From the NCBI GenBank assembly GCA_045837725.1, contig JBEWZL010000152.1, positions 434,001 through 498,000 on the forward strand: 64,000 nucleotides of DNA, in the 5' to 3' direction. Below are positions 23,801-33,729 of the stretch, in pieces. The notes under the pieces are model-generated. The model was not told where the DNA came from and searched no databases. It saw only the letters and a list, made by a program, of their open reading frames with translations. The translations under genes were made by a program, and so were the position numbers. The DNA comes from Vermamoeba vermiformis. Its lineage: Eukaryota; Tubulinea; Echinamoebida. Positions within the stretch are counted from its first letter, which is position 1, and each line of letters starts with the position of its first letter.

Positions 23801-24414
23801 ACATGATCTGTGCCGTGTTCGCACGACTGGCACTGATCAATCGCGATGCACTGCTGACGTGGCTCAACACGCAAGATCCTGCTGCCATCACCGTGCTGTA
23901 CGAGCAGTGGACGCGTGCAGTGTTGGACACACACGAGTACGACATCAAGCGCGTGACAGTGCTGGGCTTGTGTCACGTGATTGGCACGCCGCTCGGAGGC
24001 ACTAACATCACACACACAATTGAAGTCGCGGCGATGGGACTGATGGACATGCGCGACATGAAGCGCGAAGTGGTGTTCTTCGAGTACGTAGTTTGACACG
24101 TGTCAATGTGTGACCTGTCTAACTAATGTTCATTTGCAGCGGTGAAGATGAGCTGTTTGTGCGCAAGAGCAACGCGTCACGGACCAAGCAACAGGTAAGG
24201 ACAAACAGCTAGTGTCACGAGACATTAACTAACCCCCGTCTAGTTGAATGGAGCAGATCCGGTGATGAAGACCTCGCCCTCGGAGTACTTTGTGACCAAA
24301 TACAACGAGCTCGTGTCACAGCACGGCGAACAAGTGCGCCAACACCTGCAAACGAATCTCAAGCCCGTGGTGGCGGCGTTTGTTGCAGAGCTGTTGAGTC
24401 ACAAGCGCTCTTAA
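20876..24414 (+). CDS. IPO11: Importin-11-like karyopherin beta
   Basis: I chose the ATG at 20876 because the upstream in-frame ATG at 20798 overlaps the divergent AGXT start. The protein is about 1,030 residues in about seven exons. The N-terminus SHDPLLRKHAETQLVNLQSS and the next exon (QVKQSAVIMLKNMTKYMWQQ) form the importin-N domain. Landmarks shared with IPO11 are MLELWQHDPEALIDEEL (W-x-x-D-P-E), HEEGLNLWFKVLQ (E-D-G-L-E-L-W in human) and, near the end, DPVMKTSPSEYFVTKYNEL (D-P-V-x-x-x-S-x-x-x-F). IPO11 imports ubiquitin-conjugating E2 enzymes and ribosomal protein L12 into the nucleus. A perfect TGACACGTGTCA occurs in an exon at 21785, at the start of an intron (22918) and in another intron (24094). 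Confidence 0.86.
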
Positions 24415-24514
24415 AATAAACAATGTACATATAGAACTCTGCATGCAGTGCTTGTTTCACGGGTTAAATTTTAATAACAAATACAGAGCTGAGTGACACG
24501 TGTCAAACAGAGGT

Positions 24515-25323
24515 CTACAAGCGACGTTCAATGGCAGTCAAGGCGTGTTCGAGCTTGTCCAGGGCTGCAGAGAATTGTTTGAGCGAGTCCAGGGCCTTGC
24601 TGTCATCTGCGGCAGGCTTGGCGGGTGTGGTGGTGGTGACAGCAGGCTTGGCGGGTGTGGTGGTGGTGACAGCAGGCTTGGCGGGTGTGGTGGTGGTGAC
24701 AGCAGGCTTGGCGGGTGTGGTGGTGGTGGTGACAGCGGGCTTGGCAGCTGTTGTTGTTGTTTCTTCTCAGCCTCCACGCGTGCTTGTTCAGCCTTCTTCT
24801 TCTCTTCTTCGGCCTTCTTCTTCTCAGCCTCGACACGTGCGGCCTCTTGTTTCTTCTTCTCCTCTTCAGCGCGTCGCTTGTCCTCTTCTTGTTTCTTCGT
24901 GTCGACTGCGCTGCTCGTGCTCGGGGCAGTGCCGCGCGGTGTGGTGCTCTTGACATCAGCACTCGGTGCCTTGTGTGCAAAGGACTGTTGGTAGTGGTTC
25001 TTGCACAAGAGCTTGTCATCGACCACGTGATAGTTGCCGACTGTGAGCGTGGTGTTGCACGTGCTGCACTTGAAACACCTGCAAAGATTGATGTCAGCGG
25101 TGACAGACAAATTAATTTTCACAGTTATGAAACGATTGCGTTGTTGATATTAATCGCGTGTAGTACTTACGTCTTGTGGACGGTAACCTTTTCAATTGCT
25201 ACTTTTTCTTGCGGCTGTGAGATGGAATAAAATTAGTTTTCAATTAATCTCTTCCTATGCACTTACATAAACTGACTTGGCACAAACGGTGCACTTGAGA
25301 CTGCCTCCAAACTTTGCGGCCAT
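24515..25323 (-). CDS. LIM-domain protein with coiled coil and TTTTPAKPA repeats (frame problem)
   Basis: Starts at the ATG at 25323. Three short exons give one LIM domain: CTVC, HKTC, FKCSTC spacing and a final CKNHY, matching C-x2-C-x(n)-H-x2-C-x2-C-x2-C...C-x2-H. A charged coiled coil follows (EEDKRRAEEEKKKQEAARVE and a second copy). Then the reading frame is doubtful. The frame continuous with the coiled coil gives a Ser-Pro-His repeat tail ending at 24538. The next frame gives PAVTTTTPAKPA repeats and a helical end (SLKQFSAALDKLEHALTAIE) with a stop at 24515-24517. The second tail looks far more like real protein. A one-base slip near 24745-24760, in a CAA/AAC run, would join them. LIM proteins of this size usually bridge actin and signalling proteins. 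Confidence 0.7.
24611..24742. repeat. 30-bp tandem repeat, about four copies
   Basis: Four near-identical 30 bp units on the plus strand (each GCAGGCTTGGCGGGTGTGG followed by a TGG/GAC run) lie in the C-terminal coding part of the LIM gene. The copy at 24720 has an extra TGG. The unit is a multiple of three, so copy number can change without shifting the frame. On the coding strand it reads PAVTTTTPAK in one frame and PSLLSPPPHP in another. Confidence 0.85.
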
Positions 25324-25827
25324 CTATTATTACCAAATTATTAGATTCGCTTGTCATTAATATTAAAAATGCTCGGTTTAAACAGCCGATAAATGAATAT
25401 TAAAATCAGTAGGCAGCGATGATGTCAGCGCAATATAAATTAACCAAATTATTGATAGGCGTTACATTGAATTAATCATTAAAATTTGGGCTCAAATCAG
25501 ACAAAATCTTTGCAAAATATCTAGTGGAAATTTGAGCATAGTAAGCGCTAATTGACAAAAGTACCTTTCGGAGTATAATATGTGGATAGGAGTTGTGCTC
25601 GTGAGTCACTTGTAGCTTCAAATACCGCGGTTGTAGGTTGACTCACACCCGCTGCCCTGGTTGAATTTGATCTGCAGACAGTCGCGAAATTGAATACACA
25701 AGACGATATAGGATATCTATGTACAGTTTATTCACAGTATTGTTGCAACAGAACGAGCGTGCCAGTGCAGCATGAGAGGTACATCCGCTTACTGTTATGA
25801 TCACATCCGCTCCTGCAGCCTAGTCCA
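25324..25827. other. Intergenic (ZZ/EF-hand 3' side, LIM 5' side)
   Basis: A 504 bp AT-rich gap. It should hold the LIM gene promoter (near 25324-25450) and the 3' untranslated region of the ZZ/EF-hand gene. I see no RNA gene or open frame of note. Confidence 0.4.
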
Positions 25828-27572
25828 CTAGAATATCGAGCCCAGTGCCTCGAGCCACAGTGTCATGGTCGGATCTTTCTCCGCCCAGGCCTTGAACTCC
25901 TGCGCACCAGTCAGTACACGACACACACTCCATGCATGACACGTACCTCGAAGGAAATCTTGCCGTCTTTGTTCACATCCGCGGCGTGAAAAGCTCTGGC
26001 CGCCATGTCCTCAATGGCCTTCTGATACAACTTCTCCAACACGTCGTTCATGTCCGCCGTGGACACCTCGCGCGACATGTCAGCACCGCGCTCCTCTGGC
26101 TCCTCTCGCTCCATATTTGGTGCGTCACGTGGACTGTTGGTCTTGAGATAGTCCGTGAGGTCCACACTCGCGGAGAGATCGATCTTTTGCAGCGAGGTGC
26201 GCTGTGCACTGGGCCCTGGTAGATCACGTGACTCGTGGCCCGGTGCCTCGTGTTCGGTGCGCTCAGTGACAGGTGTTGACACGCTGTCGTCACGTGACTC
26301 TGTGTCTTCGTGCAGTTCAGCGGAAGAATTCAAGCTGTTTTGTTCCGCATTACCATTTAAGGCAATCTCCTCCTCGTTGTTATTCGCTTGCTGGTCAGAC
26401 TGACTCGCCGCACTGTTGGGGGCAGTGCTCTGATTGGCCTGTTGGTGCGCGGACTGAATTTGTGCAAAGGCTGCGGAGACTGGGTCCGTGCCTGATTCGT
26501 CGAAGTTGCCGAGTGCATCCTGTTCATGAACGAGTGAGTTACAATCACGTGCCAGCAGCCAGCACGCACCAGTTCGACGGTCTTGATCGCGTCTTTGATG
26601 GCCTCTTTGCTGAGATAGAAGTACGCTTTGAACATCTTGAACAGCTCCTCTTGCGTGATGTAGCCGTCCGAGTCCAAGTCGTAGCCTCGGAACGCGTACT
26701 TGATCTTCTCTTCGCTCGTGCCCTTGCACAGCACTGACAGGCCGCACACCAGTTCACTGAAATCGATCCGACCGTTGCTGTCCTGATCAAAAAAGGCAAA
26801 CAATCTCTCGGTGATGAGATTGCGCGCCACACCGAGGGGTCCGAGACAGTGTTCAAAGGTCTGCTTGTCAATGCCGCTGCGACTGTTCGCGAGGGATTTG
26901 AACTGCTCGAACAGATCTTCGATCTCCACTTGATCGACTAATTTGGAAGGTTATTACCATATTTGGGTCTAGTATACTTTGCAACTATTCTTACAATGTG
27001 TCAGTCGCTGCAGGACATGCACTTCATTCGGATTGAGATGCAGGTCTTGCGGATTCTTGCCAGGATATAGCACCGACAATAAGGGCCCTGTCGGTATGGC
27101 GAGCGGTGGGATGGGGATGCGGATCTTGATGAACAGATGTGTCTTATCGTGCAACTCGGGCGATCTGGCCTCACATTGCTCGCACAAGTCATAACTGATT
27201 TGCTATTAGTTATATTTACTAAATTAACGTTGTGTATTTTCTCGACATTTTGAAAAAATTTCAATTTAATTAAAATATTGTCCCATAAATATGAATATGG
27301 TTATTAATTACTATCTATTACCTGTTGCAGTTCACACATTTATACCGAATGCCTCTAATTGGTGATTGTTCGCATACAGCGCAGGATATCCCGCGGTGAG
27401 TTGAGCGACGGATCTGCTCGCGACTTGACTTGTCTTGCTCGCGACGATATTTAAAATAGTACCGCACCCCTGCAAAGACTGTGAGGCCACATGCCACCAC
27501 TAGCCACCGCGAGGTCCAGCGCGCTACTGTCGTGGAGCTGAGGTCTCGATCTGCTAATGAGGTCAAACTCAT
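25828..27572 (-). CDS. Membrane-anchored ZZ zinc finger / EF-hand protein
   Basis: Starts at the ATG at 27572. Residues about 17-42 form a membrane helix (RWLVVACGLTVFAGVRYYFK). A ZZ-type zinc finger follows: ISCAVCEQSPIRGIRYKCVN, then CN..YDLCEQCEA and a His pair in ELHDKTHLFIK. After an intron come calcineurin-B-like EF-hands: FFDQDSNGRIDFSEL (D-x-D-x-N-G-x-I-x-F-x-E) and GYDLDSDGYITQEEL, both complete calcium loops. A low-complexity acidic linker then leads to a last EF-hand, AADVNKDGKISFEEFKAW, completed across the final intron. The ZZ plus EF-hand combination occurs in amoebae and fungi, and its role is unknown. A calcium-responsive protein tethered to an organelle membrane is inferred. 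It diverges from GatB. Confidence 0.8.
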
Positions 27573-27756
27573 GTTTGTGCAGCTGTTAATGTGCTGATTA
27601 TAGTGCTATTGGCTGAGTATAGTGCTGCAGCTGTATATTTATTGGTCACTAGTCTCGCGTGGTGTTTGTGCGTCGAGGTGTAATTTTATGTTGTATTTCA
27701 TCAATCTGAGCTCACAACCACAGCATTGACTAAAATATTATTAATATTATAATGCG

Positions 27757-29932
27757 ATGTTGTCACAGCGTGTATATTCGTGCACGTCTTATTTGTTGAA
27801 ATCACGCAAATGTCATTCACGTAGTTATCTTCTAAGGTAAGATCTGTTTGTAAAATAATTATTTAAATATCAAAAATCAATTTGAGCGCATATTAATTCA
27901 TATACGCGTACTGTAAGGTACTCTCAATTTAAATTAATTAATTAAATATTTTTTGGCTGCAGATCTGCCTCGACTCAACAACGCACCTCAGAGCGCGTGT
28001 CCAGCACGCCATTTGACATGTCAGAGGAGAGTAAAGTTGTCAAAGTGTCAGACGGCGTATTTCAAAGTCGATTGGGTCGCTGGCAAGTTGTTGTGGGACT
28101 CGAAGTGCACGCCCAGATCAGATCCGCCAGCAAATTGTTTTCAGGTCAGTGAGGCTAAAAATAGACGTGAGACTGACTTTCCTTATTTGGCAAGCGGCAT
28201 CGACGCTGTTCGGTATGAATCCCAATTCACAGGTCTCGCTGGTGGATGCCGCAGTGCCTGGCACATTGCCAGTGCTGAATGCACACTGCGTCGATCAAGC
28301 GATACGCACTGGACTTGCCTTAAAAGGAAAAGTGAACACGTGGTCCATGTTCGATCGCAAACACTATTTTTACTGTGATTTGCCGCACGGGTATCAAATT
28401 ACGCAACAACAAAGTAAGCATTGCTGTAATTTGTTGCAATGTTTGCTAAATTTGGTAACAGAACCAATCATCGAAGGTGGCGAGTTGACACTAAACATGC
28501 CCGATTTGAGCACCAAGACCATACAGCTGCAAAGAATTCAACTCGAAATAGTGAGACAAAAATAGTATCAAAAAATATACACGCTAATATCCACTATTTC
28601 CTAATTAGGACAGTGGCAAGTCACTGCACGATCAACATCCTTTGCACTCGTACGTTGATCTCAATCGCGCTGGTCATGCGCTGCTCGAACTGGTCACTGA
28701 ACCACAGCTCAAATCTGCAAATGAAGCCGCGCTGTTCGTGAAGACTTTGCAGTTGTTGTTGCGACAGCTCGGCACGTGCGATGGCACCATGGAGGACGGC
28801 TCACTGCGCGCCGATGCCAATGTGTCGCTAGAGTACCTCGAACAGGGTCACGTGCCTGATCACGTGCTGCAATCGACTGCGCGCGGAGTGCGGTGCGAGA
28901 TCAAAAACTTGAACAGTGTGCGCCACTTGACACGTGCCATCGAGTACGAAGTGACGCGCCAGATTGCGGAGATTGAGCGCGGTCACGTGATCACCAAACA
29001 GACGCGCTTCTTCGATCCGATCCGCAAAGTGACAGTGATGGGCCGATCAAAAGAAGACGAAAAAGACTACAGGTAACTGCCCCATTCGATCACTTGCCAT
29101 ATTTGGTGCTGATCTCCGCCATCAGATTCTTCCCCGAGCCCGATCTGCCACCCTTAGTCATCGAACCAGTACGTACTGCGATGAATATAGCCCCGATTGA
29201 CTAACAACGCCGTACAGTCGCGCATTGCAGCCCTGGGCGAGTCATTGCCGATCTTGCCCGATGAGATTCGTCGCCGCTTGATGACTGACTACGCGTTGAG
29301 TGCCTATGACGCGCAAGTACTCAGCACGCACATTGGCGCCTTTGAATATTTGCGCGACACGACGCAACACACGCAGTGTCCGCCTGCTGACATTGCGCGC
29401 TGGTGAGTGTTTGACACGTGTCATCCGCACCGTTCACTGAACGCTACTGTTAGGATCATCAACGATCTGTTCGCGCTGCTCCATGCCCGACAAGTTGAAA
29501 TTTCATCCAGTCCCGTCACACCCGCACGACTCGCTGAGCTGTTGACCCTGATTGATCAGCACGTGATCACTGCAAAGATTGCGCGCGAGGTGTTGTCTGC
29601 AATGATGAGCGGTGACAGTCGCAGTGCCCGCGCGATCATTGACACGAGTGGCCAGCAGCAGATTGACGATCACGCGCACTTGTTGCAGCTCTGTCGCGAC
29701 GTGTTGCGTGACTCGCCCAATGAGGTACTGTCCGCTGGTACTGTCGGGCCTTGTTCCGATCACTAATGTTAGCTCGCAGGTCGCTGAGTACAAAAAAGGC
29801 AAGTCCCGCGTGATGAAGCACTTTGTCGGTCACGTGATGAAAACGACGCGCGGTCGAGCTAACGGGCCAATCGTAACTCAGCTATTCGAACAACTGCTGC
29901 GCGAACAGTCCGAGTCACCAGACCATAAATAA
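27757..29932 (+). CDS. GATB: Mitochondrial glutamyl-tRNA(Gln) amidotransferase subunit B
   Basis: I prefer the ATG at 27757 over that at 27752 because it opens a presequence-like exon ([20 protein letters not shown]) that continues in frame. Exon 2 ends [20 protein letters not shown], the GatB G-L-E-V/I-H-x-Q signature. Later exons have [38 protein letters not shown] and [20 protein letters not shown], all hallmark GatB motifs. The GatB/Yqey tail ends in [17 protein letters not shown]. Total length is about 545 residues in about seven exons. With GatA and GatC it converts Glu-tRNA(Gln) to Gln-tRNA(Gln) in mitochondria. A perfect TGACACGTGTCA lies in an intron at 29412. Confidence 0.94.
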
Positions 29933-30647
29933 CATTGCTGTTATTCGCAGAGTTCTCGTTGAGTTTCATGCGGTGCATTTTTAGACTAGATGCAAAATCG
30001 AGAAATTTATCTCATTTGTATCTCGAATTCTCTACAATAATTGCGCAGCGAAACACGGTCAACATTGATTCAATTTATCTTCCGTATGTAGAGCTCGTTT
30101 GCCCCATAAATTCGCTCAATAATCGGAATCTAAACCTGGATGAGATTCGGTTGCTTTTCTCTTAATTGAAATAATGCACGCGCTCCGGAACGAACGATTC
30201 ATAATATGATATACATGTCAAGAGCGACCGAAATGACCTCAAAATGAGCACAGCAACGCAAGGTATAAATCATTGCCGTAATTTATTCGGTTGGGTTCGG
30301 AAAGTGCTCCGAGTATACGATTAAATAGCAACATTTTAGTGTTAATCTGTTTATAGTCATTAATATGATCAAATTACTGTCCGAACAGGCGCAAAGTCAT
30401 GCGGCCAGTTTTGGGGAGTGAGTCGATTCTGGATTTGTTCCTGGTAACTTGTGACATCCGCACACGTTCCGCGTCCCATCGTCGAAAGCTTATTAAATTC
30501 TAATTCTACGTTAGCCAATACTGAAATTTTGTATTATTTAAAGCAAAAAAAGCGTGATTGTTGTTGCTGTGTTCGGGCAAAGATTATACGAGTCAGTTTT
30601 GTGCCAGCGCGATTTGTTGCGCAATCATTGAGCACCACACGCAGTTC
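29933..30647. other. Intergenic upstream of PHD-HTH gene A
   Basis: A 715 bp AT-rich gap. An ATG near 30244 (MSTATQ followed by a GTATAA donor-like word) could be an untranslated or alternative first exon of gene A, but I cannot join it. Nothing else is recognised. Confidence 0.35.
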
Positions 30648-33600
30648 ATGTCGACCACGTCTGAAATTTTAACTCCACTCAGTTGTAGAGCTACTGCCAT
30701 GGAAGTAAGTCACCGTTGCTCAATTATGACCGGCTAGATGCTGAATTTATATTAATTGACACTTATTCAGCCCCAACAACCAGCAAAATCTGAAATTGAT
30801 AACGGATTCGAGCAGTCATCCCAAGTGCTCATGGTAAGTAATTGCCATGAATTGAAAATTAAAGTTGAATGACTGCAGGTGTCAAATTTTTATTTTTCGT
30901 CGCGGATCGAGCAGTCATTGAATAAATTATTCATGATTCGGTTATGGTCAATTCAAATCACTCCCGTCGGACTATTTGATAGTCACCTAGACAAGACTAC
31001 ACCACCTGGTTTGAACTCTAAACTAATGATTCGACCAGCACGAGGATGTCTGTTTTTACTGCAACAAGAAAGATCAAGAACTCGTCTACTGCTCGTTCTG
31101 TCCAAAGTCTTATCATGCGCACTGCTTGCCCCCTGGTACTAAAATCACCACACCCCGTTGGTAAGTTTTCATCTTGTTATTTCGCAAGCATTGTTTCGAC
31201 CCGGAGTAATTATTCCCAATTTCGCGGAACGAATCTCGCTGCGGAACTGCGTCACTCGCACCAACCCAAAGAGAGGCGAGCAATGCCTCATCTGTTCTTG
31301 GGTTTCTCTTTAAATTCTGCTCGATTGCATATATACCGCTCACGTGCAAACATCTGAAATCACGTGCCAATCAATTCTACTCTGGGAAATCTCCCAAGCG
31401 TGCGTTGCTATTTTCGGCAACAATCGCGCTTACCTAATACGAAAATACTAACACGCGTTTGTTGTAACTAGGGGCTGTCCTTCACACAAATGCATGATCT
31501 GCGGTGCAGCCACATCCAAGAGTCGCGGCAAGATCTACCGTTGTGTGCTTTGCCCCTCCGCTTTCTGCTTGTAAGTTTCACAACTCATTATACTCGGATT
31601 TCAGTGCGGATGTTCCGCTGCATCTAAAACCATTGCGGCGCAGTGTGGCGATGTTTATACAGCTAGTTCGGCAATCTCTGTCATCGCTGCGAGAGAATTG
31701 CTAAATTAGTCAAATTATCTGCGTTAAATTCATTTGTTTAGCGCTCTAGTTATCTGTGATCGCGTTTATTATGATCTGTTCTCCCAATCAGCTTTGATTT
31801 CATGCCATTAAATGATCATTGAATCAAGCTTGGTTTGTGGATCGAGATCTCACTCATTCATTAACGCATGCACAATGATAATGAGCCAGCTTAAAAATTC
31901 CGAATTTAAGCATTGATTTAGATCGAATTTTAGAAGATTAAATAGCAACTGTTGTATAGCAGCTGTTTTTTAATCATTGCTGGATCCTGGCGAATAGAAT
32001 TTAATTAGCTTGTATTACAGCACCCACTTGCCTGAAGAAAGCGAAGTATTGCCGAACAATCCTTACAACTTTATGGGCTACAAAACTACTAGCTTCTTGT
32101 TCATTAAATGCAAGCCCTGTTTGGAGAAGCATCCAGAGCTGCGGGCTAAATCCACCGTAAGTGTGACCAAATCACATTCCAATCGGGACTGGCCTCATGT
32201 TCCATGTTAATACAGCCCGACAAGCGCCGCAGAGATGGCGAGGACGGATTTTCTAGCGATGAAGACGGCAAAGCTAACGACAAGTATAAACGCCGCAAAA
32301 TTGTCAAGATCAGCGAAGAAGACATGGCCACGGTGCCAGTACCGCGCCCAACACTGATCAAGACTGAAGGTACTCGCACTAAGCCCGACATTCAATTAGT
32401 GGAAGAAATCAAGCAGATCATCAACACTCGCGATCTGTTGCAAAAAGATATTGCCGATGACTTGCATGTGAGGTACGGATCCGCACCATAGTTTGTTTGC
32501 AATTCAATTCATGCAATGACGAGTAACTCCCCTATTTCTCAACGAATTACTGCACTTTTGGGGTTCAATTATAAATTATTTTCTTTTTTCACGTGCATCC
32601 AATGTGACACGCGTCACACATAAAATCTTTCAATTTTGCAAGCCCCGAAATTACGTCTTTGCTTTTCGATCTACGACAATAATTGCAGCACGTACTAATG
32701 CGTATTATCTTGCAGTCAAAGTATTATCAGTCAATACCTCAACAATCAAGCGCGCAAAAACGGATGGGACGCCCTCGAAGCCAAGCTGCGGCTGTGGACT
32801 GAACGCGTGCACAAGCGCGGGGATGAGAAGCGTGCCCCCACCACCAACACCGCTGCTGTGACCCCTGCACGCAGCGAGTCCAACACGAGCGATCAGTACA
32901 ATCGTCAAGAGGAGCACAAGGATGAGCGATGGCGCAATGACAACACGCGCCACACATCGATGCACAACACGAGCAGCAACACGCCACAGAACAGCAGCAA
33001 CGATCAGCAGCGCAGTTATTGGGACTCATACACACCGGTCAAGAACGACGGCAAGAAGAGCGCGTCATTCACGAATTACAGCGCGGGACCAGCCATGTAC
33101 GGCATGTACAGCAACGAGGGTCACATGATGATGAATGGCCACGCTCCGTCACCACTCGAACAGTCCTATGCCATGCACCAACAGTTCTTCAAGCCGGCAG
33201 CACTGACGGGACATCTGAATGGCAATTCAAGCACCAACACGTCCAACAACAGTCCTGGCAATTCATCGCCTGCCACGACACCTGCATCGAATGCCACTGC
33301 TGCGAACAACACACCCTCTATATTTAACTCGCCTAATGTACAGTTGCCGCCACTTGTCACGCACGGCAATCCCTATGAATACGCAGCCTACCCTTCACCG
33401 CACATGTTCCGACAACCATTCCCCCCGCAAATGAATTATCCCATGCAGCCTGTCAGTGGCTATGCATACCTCGCACAAGGCTTCACACCCATGCCCGCGT
33501 ATCCCATCCCATCACCGCAGTCCAATTTCCTTGCCCCTCCTATTGGCACCACTCCAGCTCACTTTGGGCGTCACGAAGAATACTTTAACAACGCCAATGC

Positions 33601-33652
33601 TAATGCGAACAATAGCAGCAATGCGACCGCTGCACAACAAACCTCAAAATAA
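30648..33652 (+). CDS. PHD-like zinc module plus lambda-repressor-like HTH protein, paralogue A
   Basis: The ATG at 30648 starts two short exons. The zinc module then spans three exons: HEDVCFYCNKKDQELVYCSF, CPKSYHAHCLPPGTKITTPR, GCPSHKCMICGAATSKSRGK, IYRCVLCPSAFC, and a last pair in FIKCKPCLE. This is a PHD finger followed by an extended C-x2-C cluster, comparable to the PHD/ePHD units of NSD-type and plant EDM2-type proteins. A basic nuclear-localisation-like segment follows (KYKRRKIVKI). Next is a helix-turn-helix (LLQKDIADDLHV, then SQSIISQYLNNQ) and the conserved KNGWDALEAKLRLWTE. The tail is Asn/Ser/Pro/Tyr-rich low complexity, as in transcription factors. About 480 residues. It is convergent with the Dicer-like gene, 77 bp away. 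Confidence 0.8.
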
Positions 33653-33729
33653 TCTTATTCTATGTATTTTTTTATGTAAATTAACTTGCGATGTTTTATT
33701 AACCCGAATCACGTCTAGTTCTATTGTGT

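Noticed and set aside
24500-24994. Gly-rich plus-strand frame with GGCGGGDSRL repeats
   Set aside because: Antisense reading of the 30-bp repeat inside the LIM gene.
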